Assembly: GCF_020907245.1 (NCBI RefSeq)
Contig: NZ_JAJJWH010000018.1
Span: forward strand, 28,000-91,999
Direction: 5' to 3'
DNA from: Pontibacter harenae
GTDB lineage: Bacteria; Bacteroidota; Bacteroidia; Cytophagales; Hymenobacteraceae
Length of the DNA stretch: 64,000 bases
Under the pieces are notes generated by a model. The model saw only the letters and a list, made by a program, of their open reading frames with translations, was not told where the DNA came from and ran no database searches. Each line of letters begins with the position of its first letter. The first letter of the stretch is position 1. Made by a program: the position numbers and the translations under genes. Positions 8,347 through 18,786 of this stretch are shown here, piece after piece.

Positions 8347-9501
8347 TTAATAATTAAGTACCCAAATTGTTTCTCCGAAAGTTTTCATGTAAGATTCCAA
8401 TTTACCAACGGCTTCTGCTGATGTAGCAAAATCTGCTACGGCCACACGGTAAAGTTTTTTACCAGGATACGGCGTTAAAACTAACGCTTTATGTCCTTTC
8501 TTAAGCACTGCATCGCGGCTTATCTCTGCCATTTTTTGTGTAGAGTAGCTACCTGCAATAATATAGTAACGGTTAGTTTTGTTTTTGATTATGAGCGGCT
8601 CAGCTTTTGTTTTTTCAACAGTTGCTGGCACCACTTTATTTTCAATAACATCCTCTTCTACAGCAACTTCAGCTACATTACCTTCATCAACGCTTTCAGC
8701 TATTGTATCAGTTTCTGCATCAGCATAGGTAAATGTATCATTCAACGGACCCAGCCACTCTGGCTCTTGCTTTTCCTTAGAAAGCTGCAAGCCTACTGTC
8801 AAAGCTTTCATCGCCATAAAACGATCTGCTTCAGAAGTAACATAGTTCGATGCATTGCTAGATCGCTGTTGCAAATTACCATGCATCAAACTGAAAGGAT
8901 TAAGGCTGCTAAGGTTGTGGTCAGATTGTAAGTTTAAAAAATAAAGGCCTGACACCGTTAAACCACCTATCATAAGCCCGGCAGCTACTGTATACATGCG
9001 CTTCAAGCGCTTACGTAACGGCTGCTTTTCGGCAACAGGTACCTGGCGCTCCTTCAGCAAAGTACGCAACACTGCAGGCTCTTCCAGCCTCACAGGCCTA
9101 AGCGCAATTTCTGGCAGGCCAAAGCTTGCCTCTAGCAGGTTATCGCCCTCTACATATTCAAACTCCAGCCTGCGCTCCTGGTTATACCTGAAAACGCCGA
9201 TATCCGTCAGTTCAAATCTGTGTTCGGCCTCTAATTTAGCTTTTACCTGTTGTACAAAAGCAGCTACCTCCTGCTGTGCTTCATCCTTACTTATTCCTTT
9301 ATGATGCGCGATTGTACTAATCAACAAGCCATCATTCAGAACAAGCTTTTCGTTGAAAGCAATCTTTTTAGAAGGAGGTAAAATTATCTGTTTTACCGGA
9401 TGTACCCTTGCTGACACATACCGTGCGATCAACCCACCAAAGTTGGGAATGATGACACAGTCATGGTCATAGAGTAAAGTCTTTATGTGCTTCTCAACCA
9501 T
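8347..9501 (-). CDS. HU-like (CCDC81-type) and SPOR domain membrane protein
   Basis: The 384-residue protein has three parts. Residues 1-130 resemble the two prokaryotic HU/CCDC81-type domains (DCVIIPNFGGLIARY, then LTDIGVFRY). A single membrane helix lies at about 170-189. The C-terminal 75-80 residues resemble a SPOR domain (YYIIAGSYSTQKMAE and later KLYRVAVADF), which in known proteins binds denuded septal peptidoglycan. The HU part should face the cytoplasm and the SPOR part the periplasm. This architecture is common in Bacteroidota and suggests a link between the septal wall and a cytoplasmic partner. It lies in the ExbBD-TonB operon; its function is unproven. Confidence 0.8.
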   Translation of the reverse strand: MVEKHIKTLLYDHDCVIIPNFGGLIARYVSARVHPVKQIILPPSKKIAFNEKLVLNDGLLISTIAHHKGISKDEAQQEVAAFVQQVKAKLEAEHRFELTDIGVFRYNQERRLEFEYVEGDNLLEASFGLPEIALRPVRLEEPAVLRTLLKERQVPVAEKQPLRKRLKRMYTVAAGLMIGGLTVSGLYFLNLQSDHNLSSLNPFSLMHGNLQQRSSNASNYVTSEADRFMAMKALTVGLQLSKEKQEPEWLGPLNDTFTYADAETDTIAESVDEGNVAEVAVEEDVIENKVVPATVEKTKAEPLIIKNKTNRYYIIAGSYSTQKMAEISRDAVLKKGHKALVLTPYPGKKLYRVAVADFATSAEAVGKLESYMKTFGETIWVLNY

Positions 9502-9507
9502 AGGCTC

Positions 9508-11205
9508 TTAAAATGAATAAGTTACACCACCAATAAGGTTAATTCCTTTGTTTGGGTAGTTTATAAAACGTTCATACCTCTGCCCAAACAAGTTATTTGC
9601 CATCACAAAGAATGTGAATTTATTCGTAAATCTATAATCTGCCTTCAGGTTTAAATCTACAATAGTGTCAGTTTCTCTTAACGTAGATGCTTCCTGAGCA
9701 GAATTTACACGAGCGTATGAACTGCCAATATAATAAAGTTCTGAGTTAAAGAGAATCTTATCGTAGAAGTTATAGGTAGCAAAAGCAGTTGCCATCAGTT
9801 CTGGACGGTGGTAAGGCTGCTCCAAAGATGCAGTATTGTACTTGTTATAATCTGCTTTAAAACCCAGGCGTAGTTCATCTGAATGATTGAAAACGGCTTC
9901 GGCATATACGTTCATCACATTTGTTACACCATCGTCATAAACCAATTCAAATTTTGTCGGGTCCTGCTCAGATGGGTTGTAAAAGTAAAGATTACGGTAG
10001 TTCTGATATGCCACTCTACCAGTAAGATTTACATAATTAGCGATGTTGGCAGTAAATCCTGCATAAACTTCCAATCCTTTGTTGGCATCAGCAACTTGCA
10101 CATTAGGAGCTAGGAATGGGTTCTCCTCTGTTAGCCCATATAAAGTTACTCTTTGCAAATCGCCACCTAAACCGGCATAAATCAACAGGTTATTCTTAAT
10201 AGGCTCCAGGTCTAATCTAACCATTGGATAGATATTGAGCTTGCGAGCATTGTTGATGGTGTCACCCGTATATGCCACATTAGCTCCAATAGCCAAACGA
10301 ACAGCATTCAGTTGGCGTTCATACGTCGGGTTCAGTTTAAAAAACGGACGACTAACGGATGCAGAGTCTTTCTGCGACACATAAGAGAAATCTACGCCTA
10401 CCTTGAAGTCAGAAACATCATCTATGTTATAATCTCCTCTTACTCCGAGTGCTACATTCGTTTCGCTTAAGTTATACTTATCGTTTAAGTAGTTTACCTT
10501 CAGGCCAGCATTATAAAGGAATGGTGACTTTGAGTCTTGGTTATGCAAGAAGCCTTCGGCGTTTACCTTATTATAGATTTGCTCAATGGATTCTTTGTCA
10601 ACAGGTACTTCTATATCTGTGAAGCCTTGGTAACCATAGTAGTGAACTTTATCTCGGTTATAGCCAAGTCTTCCTCCAATGGTAAGTCCTTTGAGATACT
10701 GCTCGCCGTGCAGGCTTATGGCACTATTTGCCACAGCAGAATTACCTTTGTCTACAGGGCCTCTGGCAGAAGAAATATGCCCAACCTCCGCACCATACGA
10801 AGCTTTGTCGCTGCGTTTGTTATGGAAGTATCCTTTAAGATAAACGGTACCATAGTTGCCAATGCCTCCCTTTAGGTAGTTGCCGTACAGTTTCTCTAAC
10901 TCCTCCTGCTTAATGGTCAGCACCTTCATCTGCAGTTCTATATCCTGCGATGGCAAACGATAATCGCTATAACGGTAGCGAACAGTTCTGTCAGCTGGTT
11001 CCGGGGCGTTGATGCGGATCATCTCGAAGTTACGAGCAGCCTGTGGTAATTCAATCGTACGATTCTTCTCCACCACAACCTCTGCGTCTTCTAGCTTTGC
11101 TCCCTCGCCCCAACCTGTATTACCCTGCGCCTGCGCATTGTTCAACATACTATAGCCTACACTCAGTACAATGGCTAATGAAGCTAACTTTATATTCTTT
11201 TTCAT
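9508..11205 (-). CDS. outer-membrane beta-barrel protein, TonB-dependent-receptor-like
   Basis: A 565-residue protein with a signal peptide (cleaved after NAQAQ, about residue 27) and a long series of alternating aromatic/polar strands ending in Phe (GVTYSF), the usual C-terminal signature of outer-membrane barrels. It resembles the barrel part of TonB-dependent receptors, but I see no clear plug domain; the N-terminal part (about 30-100) is short and different. Lying between a TPR protein and the ExbBD-TonB set, it is a plausible client of that motor. The ligand is unknown. Confidence 0.75.
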   Translation of the reverse strand: MKKNIKLASLAIVLSVGYSMLNNAQAQGNTGWGEGAKLEDAEVVVEKNRTIELPQAARNFEMIRINAPEPADRTVRYRYSDYRLPSQDIELQMKVLTIKQEELEKLYGNYLKGGIGNYGTVYLKGYFHNKRSDKASYGAEVGHISSARGPVDKGNSAVANSAISLHGEQYLKGLTIGGRLGYNRDKVHYYGYQGFTDIEVPVDKESIEQIYNKVNAEGFLHNQDSKSPFLYNAGLKVNYLNDKYNLSETNVALGVRGDYNIDDVSDFKVGVDFSYVSQKDSASVSRPFFKLNPTYERQLNAVRLAIGANVAYTGDTINNARKLNIYPMVRLDLEPIKNNLLIYAGLGGDLQRVTLYGLTEENPFLAPNVQVADANKGLEVYAGFTANIANYVNLTGRVAYQNYRNLYFYNPSEQDPTKFELVYDDGVTNVMNVYAEAVFNHSDELRLGFKADYNKYNTASLEQPYHRPELMATAFATYNFYDKILFNSELYYIGSSYARVNSAQEASTLRETDTIVDLNLKADYRFTNKFTFFVMANNLFGQRYERFINYPNKGINLIGGVTYSF

Positions 11206-11233
11206 GCTAATGTCTTGTCCCTTTTAAGCCAAA

Positions 11234-14200
11234 CTACTTGATGCCTTGCCCAGTTTTGTTTTTAGATGAATCGCGAGGAGCTGCAACTGCATTTTTGTTA
11301 CCATTCATCTTCGCTAACTTCTGCTTCGCTTCTTCTACAATTTCTGGCACTGGAGATCCTTCAATAATAGAATTGAGTGTTGCCTCTGCCTGGAACTGTT
11401 CATTCTGGGCAGCATAGTTATCAGCAATAATAAGGAAGGTCTTCCCTAACCAGTAATCGTAGTTCGCATACTTGTTGGTATACTCGAAGGCTACATCCGT
11501 AGACTCTTTGTATTTCTTTTGCTTATAAAGTATCTCAGCAATCAGGTATTGGGCCTCCGCACCATTTATATCAGTTGCAGATTTAACCGTCTCGCGCAGC
11601 TCTGTTAAAGCCTGATCCAGATTGCCTTGTGCGTATGTAGATTTTGCTCTGAACAGTAATGCCGTGTTATAAGCATTCAGCGCAGCGTTTCCTTGGCTAA
11701 TCAGCTCATTTGCTACACGCTTTGTTGCTGCATAATCTTTTGTCTGATAGTAGCTTTGCATTAGTCCAGTTAAAGCAGTTTGTTGCTCTTTTCTGTTCGT
11801 TGCCAAGTCACGCAGACGGTTGTAGTACTTGATAGCCTCATTGTAATTCTTCGCCTCAAACTCCATGTCAGCCACTTTCTGAATCGCTCTGTTAACGTAT
11901 TCAGATTTATTCTCGGCAACAACCTCTCTCATGCGCTGTAAGCCAGCCTGCAGGTTATTTTGGCGCAGATAAGAATCGGCCAGGAAATAGCGGGCATTGC
12001 TTGCAAAGGTGCTCTTAGGGTAAGCTGTCAGGTAAGACTCGAATTTAGTGACAGCTTGGGCATACTTTTCGCTGAAGTAAAGTGTCTTAGCTGCCTCAAA
12101 CTCAATACTTTCTAAGGCATCACTTTCTGGGTTAGAAGATTTATACTTCGCCAGGTAAACATCAAACTCCTCGCTGCGGTCTTGTGTAGCCAGCGCCTCC
12201 TGTAAGCTATACAACGCGCCGCTTGCTACCTTAGCAGCGGGGAATTCATCCAGCACACGCTTATAATCCTGTATGGCCTCATTGTACCTTCTCATGTTAG
12301 CATAGGCAACTCCGCGCTTATGCAAAGCGTTTGCTATGAGTTTAGTTTCAAGTTGGCTGTTAATCAGTGAGGTGAAACCTGTAATAGCAGGCGCATAGTT
12401 ACCTGCCTCAAAATCTATTAAGGCTCGCTGGTACATGGCATCATCCAGGTAGCGGGAATTTGGGTACTTTGCTATAATCTCCTGCAAGGCCGCAGTTGCT
12501 CTATCATTTCTACCCATTAGGCTGGACACAACTCCTTTTTGAAATAGAGCATAATCTTTTTCTGCTGAACTGGAAGATATTACCCGCTCATACAACCCCA
12601 GCGCCTCGTTATAGTTCTTCGTTACATAATAGGTGTCTGCCAAACGAAGCGTTGCATCGTTATAGTTCGGGTTGCTTGGCTGAATTGCATCCAGGTAAGC
12701 CTTAAAATGCGTTAGCGCTTTATCGTATTGCTTGGTGTTATAGTAGGCATAACCAATACCATAGCGCGACTTAACGTAGTAATCGTTGGATGTGCTAGGG
12801 CTTGTACGGAAAACGGCTGCATAGCTATTAATAGCATCGTCGAAGCGCTGACCGATTGAGAAAGCCTCTCCCTTTACGTAATGGCTCGCAACAGTTACTT
12901 CTTTGTCGTAAGGGTACTGCAGCGACTTTTCTATTGTCTGTACGGCCAGAGGGAATTTGGCATCATTAAATTGATTAACCCCATGGTAATAAGTTACTCG
13001 CTGATAAGTTTGTAAGATGCGCCAGCTCTTGTTTTTCAAGCCTTCGATATGCTTGATGGCTTCGGCGTAGTTGTTTGAGTTAAAGTAAGATTCACTTAAA
13101 ATGCGGTCAGCCTCTTCTCCTTGTTCAGATTCAGGGAAGTCCTGGTTGAAGCTTGCCAGCGAATTTATAACTTCTCTAAAGTTACCCAGTTCAAAATTGA
13201 TTTGTGCATACTTTAGGGTGGCAGCCTCTGTTATATCCTTATCCAAGTTGCTCTTACGCGCCTGATCAAAAGCAGTCAAAGCAAATTGCTTGTTATCGTC
13301 GCGCAGGTAGCTTAGGCCAAGATAATAAGCCGCATTCTGCCCCAGTGTATCTTTTTTAAGCGCTACCTGCTTAAAGTTGGCAATAGCGTTTTTGTAGTTG
13401 TCGTTCTTGTAGTCGGTAAAAGCAATTTTATACTGCACCACAGGATCAAACGTGCGTTTGCCCTGAGCATATTGTGTAAAATACTTTTCAGCTGTTTTAT
13501 AGTCAGCTTTTTGGTAGTAGGCATCACCAACCAGTAAGGCAATCTCATCAGCCTGCTGCACTTTTGGCGTTTTGGCTAGCGAAGCCTCTCCGTAGCGAAT
13601 TACCTCATAAATATCGTTCTCCTTATAAAGAATCTCTGTGATCATATAAGGAACAATGCTCGCATAAGCTTCGTTTTTCTCCGCTATTTTCAAGTCTGTT
13701 TTAGCAGCAGCATAATCTCCGTTACGATACGCTATGTAGCCCGCGTAATAGTTAGAGGCATAAGCATAACGATGATCATCTTCTCTGAAACCAGTGGTTT
13801 TGTTTTTATCGAAATAGGTTTTCGCTTTGTCAAAATCTTTGGTGGCAAAGTAAGAGTAGCCGAGTTTAAACTCCAGTTCCTTGTTTTGCTTTATGCTCAG
13901 CAAATGTATCGGCGCCTGATCTAAATACTCAATAGCCTTCTTGTAATCCTTTTGATTGAAGTAGTAAAGCCCCAGTTCATATTTTGCCTGAGCTGTTTTA
14001 GGATGCGCAGGGTAATCCTTTACAAAGTTCAGGATAAGTTGCTCCGCATCAGGGTGAAGCAGGTTCAAACCACTAAGCGCATAGTAGTACTGTGCATCAG
14101 CTGTTTTAGAGGCTTCTCCGATAAGGGCAATATACTTTCTGAAGGCTTCTTGTGCCGGACCATACTTGGCACGGTCGAAGAGTTCTATTCCTTCATGAAA

Positions 14201-14311
14201 ATATTTTTCATTAGAAGTGAAAACCTGCGTGTGCTGTGCCGCCACTACATGCGAACCGCCAGCCAAAACTGACGCAAGTGCTACTTTGTAGGCTATTTTC
14301 ATATTAAACAT
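11234..14311 (-). CDS. large periplasmic TPR-repeat protein
   Basis: A 1025-residue protein with an N-terminal signal peptide (to about residue 26) followed by near-continuous tetratricopeptide repeats, seen as recurring A..YY..G.Y..A...F patterns and the YPNSRY/YPKSTF turns typical of YbgF/BamD-like TPRs. It is probably a periplasmic scaffold. Two ATGs are possible (14311, or 14302 three codons later); the later one gives a more usual Lys-containing start. It is the first gene of the operon that continues with the barrel, HU/SPOR, ExbB, ExbD and TonB genes. Confidence 0.85.
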   Translation of the reverse strand: MFNMKIAYKVALASVLAGGSHVVAAQHTQVFTSNEKYFHEGIELFDRAKYGPAQEAFRKYIALIGEASKTADAQYYYALSGLNLLHPDAEQLILNFVKDYPAHPKTAQAKYELGLYYFNQKDYKKAIEYLDQAPIHLLSIKQNKELEFKLGYSYFATKDFDKAKTYFDKNKTTGFREDDHRYAYASNYYAGYIAYRNGDYAAAKTDLKIAEKNEAYASIVPYMITEILYKENDIYEVIRYGEASLAKTPKVQQADEIALLVGDAYYQKADYKTAEKYFTQYAQGKRTFDPVVQYKIAFTDYKNDNYKNAIANFKQVALKKDTLGQNAAYYLGLSYLRDDNKQFALTAFDQARKSNLDKDITEAATLKYAQINFELGNFREVINSLASFNQDFPESEQGEEADRILSESYFNSNNYAEAIKHIEGLKNKSWRILQTYQRVTYYHGVNQFNDAKFPLAVQTIEKSLQYPYDKEVTVASHYVKGEAFSIGQRFDDAINSYAAVFRTSPSTSNDYYVKSRYGIGYAYYNTKQYDKALTHFKAYLDAIQPSNPNYNDATLRLADTYYVTKNYNEALGLYERVISSSSAEKDYALFQKGVVSSLMGRNDRATAALQEIIAKYPNSRYLDDAMYQRALIDFEAGNYAPAITGFTSLINSQLETKLIANALHKRGVAYANMRRYNEAIQDYKRVLDEFPAAKVASGALYSLQEALATQDRSEEFDVYLAKYKSSNPESDALESIEFEAAKTLYFSEKYAQAVTKFESYLTAYPKSTFASNARYFLADSYLRQNNLQAGLQRMREVVAENKSEYVNRAIQKVADMEFEAKNYNEAIKYYNRLRDLATNRKEQQTALTGLMQSYYQTKDYAATKRVANELISQGNAALNAYNTALLFRAKSTYAQGNLDQALTELRETVKSATDINGAEAQYLIAEILYKQKKYKESTDVAFEYTNKYANYDYWLGKTFLIIADNYAAQNEQFQAEATLNSIIEGSPVPEIVEEAKQKLAKMNGNKNAVAAPRDSSKNKTGQGIK

Positions 14312-14540
14312 TAATGCCTTAGCAGGCTAAAATTGACTGTTTTACAGTTGGGAGGTACAAGTTAACGAATTGGCTGATTTTTGCTGCAAAGCCTCCCTCA
14401 CCATTTTCAAAGTTAATAAAATTTAAGTAGCTGCCGAGGCTTCTGCTACAATAAACTCACCAAGCAAAGAATATGCTACAATATCTATACAATGAAGAAA
14501 AAGCTAAATTTATTTTGTGGTACCTGAACTATTTTGCAAC

Positions 14541-15587
14541 TCAGGATGCCATCGCCTTCGGTACTGGGTGCAATATTTTGAAGACAAGTTCTCTTAAAAT
14601 ATCAGCTTCTGTCATGTCGCCTCCTGTTACACCTTTTACCTGTAGGTCGGCGACCTTAATAAAATGTATAATATCGACACAGCGCTGAATCGGAAACACC
14701 CGCAGGGCCTGCATATATTCCTTTGCTAGAAAAGCTCTGTTGCCCAAACTCTTTCGCAGGCCTGCCTCCGACTTATCTGCAGATTGGTGCAGGCAAAGCA
14801 GCTTCGTAAAAAAAGAGAAAAGCAGAGACAGATTAGGAATTAGTGGGTTGTTTTTAGGATTTGCCTCAAAGTAATGGATGATGCGGTTTGCCTTCAGAGC
14901 GTCTCTGGCAATAAGAGCCGACTGCAATTCAAAAATATTATACTCCTTGCTGATGCCCACATTCTCCTGCACCACCCTCTCATCTATTGCCTGACCTGGC
15001 TTCAGGTTGATCAGCAGTTTTTCTATCTCATTGGCTAACCTGGAAAGATCGGCGCCGATAAACTCGCTAAGCATGAGCACCGCCTGCTGTGAGGCCTGTA
15101 CCTTCTTTGTCTTCAGGAAACTGGTAACCCAAGCGGGCACCTGATTGTCGTACAGCTTTTTTGTGGTGAGTAACACTGCGTGTTTCTGCACAACCTTTGC
15201 CAACGATTTTCTCCCGTCCAGGGACTTATGCTTGTGGCAAAAAACAAGAATAGTAGAAGGCAATGGATTTTGAAGATACGCTTCCAGCTGCTTCATGCCA
15301 TCTTCTTTATCTATGTCCTGTATGCTCTGTGCTTCCTTCACAATCACCACCTGCCGATCAGACATCATGGGGAATCGCTTAGCCTGCAGCAAAATAGTGG
15401 ACACATCTACGTCTTTACCATAGATTACTACTTGGTTAAATCCCTTCTCATGCTCCTGCAGCGCATGTTTCTCGATGTAATCTGCTATCAGATCAATGTA
15501 ATAAGACTCTTCGCCTTGTAGAAAGTATACAGGAGCAAAATGCCTTTTTTCCAGCTGCTCTAAAATCCCCTCGGGTGTGTGTGCCAT
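14541..15587 (-). CDS. holA: DNA polymerase III subunit delta
   Basis: HolA is the clamp-loader subunit that opens the beta sliding clamp. The 348-residue length is normal. The N-terminus (FAPVYFLQGEESYYIDLIADYI) matches the family's opening block, followed by the AAA+-like core without a P-loop (FPMMSDRQVVIVKEAQ) and the helical C-terminal collar domain. It stands alone on the minus strand between the TPR operon and the permease gene. Identification is by overall pattern. Confidence 0.88.
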   Translation of the reverse strand: MAHTPEGILEQLEKRHFAPVYFLQGEESYYIDLIADYIEKHALQEHEKGFNQVVIYGKDVDVSTILLQAKRFPMMSDRQVVIVKEAQSIQDIDKEDGMKQLEAYLQNPLPSTILVFCHKHKSLDGRKSLAKVVQKHAVLLTTKKLYDNQVPAWVTSFLKTKKVQASQQAVLMLSEFIGADLSRLANEIEKLLINLKPGQAIDERVVQENVGISKEYNIFELQSALIARDALKANRIIHYFEANPKNNPLIPNLSLLFSFFTKLLCLHQSADKSEAGLRKSLGNRAFLAKEYMQALRVFPIQRCVDIIHFIKVADLQVKGVTGGDMTEADILRELVFKILHPVPKAMAS

Positions 15588-15773
15588 TGCGGTTGGGTAT
15601 TGTAACGGATAAATTTGGATAGGCTTTTACACTCTCTGGCAGAAGTGTGGCTGATAAATACGTGTGCCTCCCTCCTACAAATTTAAGCTATCGCTGGCAA
15701 AGTCAAAGTATAAACAGACGAGAAACCGAGGGTGCATCTGATTATTTTTCGAGAAAATGAACACAAAAATGGA

Positions 15774-15811
15774 AGTCTAACGAATGGAATAGCCAAGCCT
15801 ATTGTTAGACT
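15774..15811 (-). terminator. possible terminator downstream of the MacB-like permease gene
   Basis: An 8-bp inverted repeat (15774-15781 and 15804-15811) encloses a second 5-bp stem, and on the minus strand it is followed within a few bases by a T run. The rest of the 283-bp gap 15588-15870 shows nothing I can name. Confidence 0.35.
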
Positions 15812-15870
15812 AAGACTTATGATGCGCATGGCATGGCTTTTTGGAAGGATACTTAAAAACAGCTGGTGTT

Positions 15871-17100
15871 TTACTCCCTCCTAATTGCATCCACAGGATT
15901 TAGCTTAGCAGCGCGTGTAGCAGGATAGGTGCCGAAGATAATACCAATGACTACTGCAATAACGGCAATAGTAAAAAAGGTGTTCCAGGTATAGGCTGCT
16001 TGAAAAGGCACGTCTACAAACACTTTTATGATAGGTACAATGGCCATGGTAGCCAGAACACCTAATACCAAGCCCAGAAAGCTACCGAAAAGCGACACCG
16101 TAACTGACTCTGCCAAAAACTGCAGCAAAATATCGAACTTTTTGGCGCCCATGGCTTTCCGAACACCTATCTCTACAGTGCGCTCATTTACAGATATTAG
16201 CAGAACATTCATGATGCCGATACCTCCCACTAGCACAGAAATACCTACAATCAAGCCCATTACTATTCTGAAAAGCAGGAATGCTTTGCTTGCCTGCTCC
16301 ACGCGCGCTTCATTTGTTATCAAGACAAAATTGGTGCTGTCACTTGGAAAGTTCAGTTTTAACCAGTTCTCTATCTCTGCTTTAACAATAGGAACATCCT
16401 CCACTCTTCCTACCTCTAATATTCCTTTCGGAGGTGTGGCTTTCAGCTCCTCTTCCGTAAATAAAGTAATAGGCACATAAACCTGCGCATGATTTTCGTC
16501 TTTATTCTGCTTCAAAACACCTATCACTTTCGCCTCTCTGCCTCTTACCGCAACACTTCTTCCTATGTAATCTTCAACAGATTCCGCACCCATTGCTTCT
16601 TTGGCCAACCAATAATTTACATAGGCCACACCACTTCCAGCTGCAACATCCGCTGCAGAAAAAGCACGTCCAACAGCTATAGGTGTATCAGCTGCACGGG
16701 GCGCCGCAGAACCCACAACCGAGGCACCCATCGGTGCTGCCATACCTTCTACTGTAACTTCTTCTGAGCTTGAGATGCTTAAGTAACCTTGCGCTGGTTT
16801 AGATAAGGAAGATGTAAGCTTTGTGAAGTTCGTGTAGTTTAGATAGTTGTATTCCTCCTTCTTCAGCCACACATTATTTACTTTTTTGCGGGTATTTGTT
16901 TGTATCATCACCGCTTTCAAGGATGTGGTACTTGTAATCTGATCCTGAGCAAACTTCTCCAGCCCATCTATCAGCGACAGCACAGACACAAGCGCCGCTA
17001 CCCCAATTACAATACCCAGAATGGAGAGAAGCGTGTGAAAAAGTCTAGACCGAATATTCTGCTGAGCCAGCGAGAAGGATAGAAAGGCTTTCTTGAACAT
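15871..17100 (-). CDS. MacB/FtsX-type ABC transporter permease
   Basis: A 409-residue permease with one N-terminal membrane helix (about 21-45), a large periplasmic MacB-PCD-like domain, and three C-terminal helices in the FtsX block (VGGIGIMNVLLISVNERTVEIGVRKAMGA). Such proteins pair with a separate ATPase and act in export, lipoprotein sorting or mechanotransmission across the periplasm. No ATPase gene is adjacent, so the partner is encoded elsewhere. The substrate cannot be inferred. Confidence 0.88.
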   Translation of the reverse strand: MFKKAFLSFSLAQQNIRSRLFHTLLSILGIVIGVAALVSVLSLIDGLEKFAQDQITSTTSLKAVMIQTNTRKKVNNVWLKKEEYNYLNYTNFTKLTSSLSKPAQGYLSISSSEEVTVEGMAAPMGASVVGSAAPRAADTPIAVGRAFSAADVAAGSGVAYVNYWLAKEAMGAESVEDYIGRSVAVRGREAKVIGVLKQNKDENHAQVYVPITLFTEEELKATPPKGILEVGRVEDVPIVKAEIENWLKLNFPSDSTNFVLITNEARVEQASKAFLLFRIVMGLIVGISVLVGGIGIMNVLLISVNERTVEIGVRKAMGAKKFDILLQFLAESVTVSLFGSFLGLVLGVLATMAIVPIIKVFVDVPFQAAYTWNTFFTIAVIAVVIGIIFGTYPATRAAKLNPVDAIRRE

Positions 17101-17366
17101 GGAGCTACGGGTTGTCTCCTTAAATGTACATTATTTTCAGAATATATAAATAAGATATTGTGAGCTATATTTAGTAAGAAAATCTGATAAAGAAGTAGCT
17201 TAAAGCTGGTGCAAGCTATTAACCAGCTACCAGCTTTTATCTGCTTTTGTATAATGACTCGATGTGGTACTAGTCTATTTAAGTTTTTGATTTATGTTGA
17301 CTCCTCTAAACACTCTTAAAGAACACTTGATGCACGATTCTCTGCTGCTTACTCCTAACTCTTTTA

Positions 17367-17374
17367 TATCTTTG
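17367..17374 (+). promoter_or_regulatory. -7 promoter element upstream of tyrS
   Basis: TATCTTTG matches the Bacteroidota -7 consensus TAnnTTTG exactly, 26 bp before the tyrS start. I do not see a convincing -33 TTG at the expected distance. The remainder of the 299-bp gap 17101-17399 shows no other feature. Confidence 0.35.
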
Positions 17375-17399
17375 CCTTAAACAGATGAATTAGGTTTAG

Positions 17400-18704
17400 A
17401 TGAATCTTATCGAAGAATTGAGATGGAGGGGCATGCTCCATGATTTCATGCCAGGTACAGAAGAGCAATTAGCTGCTGAAATGACGACAGGCTATATCGG
17501 CTTCGACCCTACCGCCAGCTCTCTGCATATTGGTAACCTTGCCACTATCATGCTACTGGTGCAGCTACAGCGTGCAGGACATAAACCAGTAGCCTTAGTG
17601 GGTGGCGCTACAGGTATGATCGGAGACCCTTCAGGCAAGTCGGCTGAACGCAACCTCCTTTCTGAAGAAACCCTTCAAACAAATCAAGCAGGTATCCGTG
17701 CACAACTGGAGAAGTTCCTGGACTTTAACTGCGGAGCCAACTCAGCTGAAATCGTTAACAACTACGATTGGTTTAAGGAGTTTAGCTTCCTAAATTTTCT
17801 GCGCGACGTGGGCAAGCACATCACTGTTAACTACATGATGAGCAAAGACTCTGTAAAAAAGCGCATTAATGCTGACGAGGAAGGTGAACGCGCCGAGGGA
17901 CTTTCATATACAGAGTTCGCGTACCAACTTATACAGGGCTACGACTTTTACCATTTGTATAAAAACAAAAATGTACGTCTGCAGATGGGAGCTTCAGACC
18001 AGTGGGGCAACATTACCACAGGCACAGAGCTTATTCGCCGTATGGATGGAGGCAAAGCCTTTGCGTTGGTTGGCAAGCTGGTTACAAAATCAGACGGTAC
18101 AAAGTTTGGTAAGTCTGAAGGCGGCAACGTGTGGCTTAACGCTGAACTAACCTCTCCTTACAAGTTTTACCAGTTCTGGCTCAACCTTTCTGATGAAGAA
18201 GCCGAGAAGCTCATAAAGGTATACACATTACTTCCTCAAGATGAAATTGCAAGGATTACAGAAGAGCACAATCAGGCGCCGCATTTACGCGTTCTACAGA
18301 AAGCCTTAGCTAAAGATGTTACAATTCGTGTGCATTCTGAAGAAGATTATAATGCAGCTGTAGAAGCCTCAGAAATTTTATTTGGTAAAGGCGATTTAGC
18401 CACTTTAAAAGGACTTAGCGAGCAAATATTGCTGTCTGTCTTTGAAGGTGTGCCACAGGTAGAAATCACCAAAGAGCAATACGCTGAGGCAAACACGGTA
18501 AGCGATTTATTATCCGAAACCACACAAGGTTTAATCTTCGATTCTAAAGGCGAAGCCAAGCGTATGATAAAAAATGGCGGCGTAAGAGTTAACCTTGAAA
18601 AGGTACAGAGCGCCGAAGACGCTGTAAATTTCGAACTATTGCAAGAGAAGTACCTCGTAGTGCAGAAAGGTAAAAAGAACTACTACCTAGTTAGTGTTAA
18701 ATAA
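17400..18704 (+). CDS. tyrS: tyrosyl-tRNA synthetase
   Basis: TyrRS charges tRNA-Tyr. This class I synthetase shows the HIGH-type motif HIGN at residues 43-46 and the KMSKS-type loop KFGKS at 235-239, both usual variants in bacterial TyrRS. A C-terminal S4-like RNA-binding domain ([16 protein letters not shown]) is present. The 434-residue length is standard. An earlier ATG at 17384 opens only a two-codon frame, so this start is the sensible one. The gene is closed by a strong terminator. Confidence 0.96.
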   Translation: MNLIEELRWRGMLHDFMPGTEEQLAAEMTTGYIGFDPTASSLHIGNLATIMLLVQLQRAGHKPVALVGGATGMIGDPSGKSAERNLLSEETLQTNQAGIRAQLEKFLDFNCGANSAEIVNNYDWFKEFSFLNFLRDVGKHITVNYMMSKDSVKKRINADEEGERAEGLSYTEFAYQLIQGYDFYHLYKNKNVRLQMGASDQWGNITTGTELIRRMDGGKAFALVGKLVTKSDGTKFGKSEGGNVWLNAELTSPYKFYQFWLNLSDEEAEKLIKVYTLLPQDEIARITEEHNQAPHLRVLQKALAKDVTIRVHSEEDYNAAVEASEILFGKGDLATLKGLSEQILLSVFEGVPQVEITKEQYAEANTVSDLLSETTQGLIFDSKGEAKRMIKNGGVRVNLEKVQSAEDAVNFELLQEKYLVVQKGKKNYYLVSVK

Positions 18705-18723
18705 TTAAATACCAAAACCTTAT

Positions 18724-18763
18724 AAACAAAAAGGGTGGCTCTTTCGAGTCACCCTTTTTGTTT
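18724..18763. terminator. bidirectional intrinsic terminator after tyrS
   Basis: A 17-bp stem with one G-T wobble (18724-18740 and 18747-18763), 6-nt loop, flanked by A and T runs. It serves tyrS and the convergent histone-H1-like gene. Confidence 0.85.
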
Positions 18764-18786
18764 ATCTCTTGTAGAAGAGTATTCAG

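Noticed and set aside
11234..14311. Repetitive DNA or CRISPR-like repeats in the TPR gene
   Set aside because: The periodicity is at protein level (TPR motifs); the DNA repeats are not conserved and no CRISPR array exists in the window.
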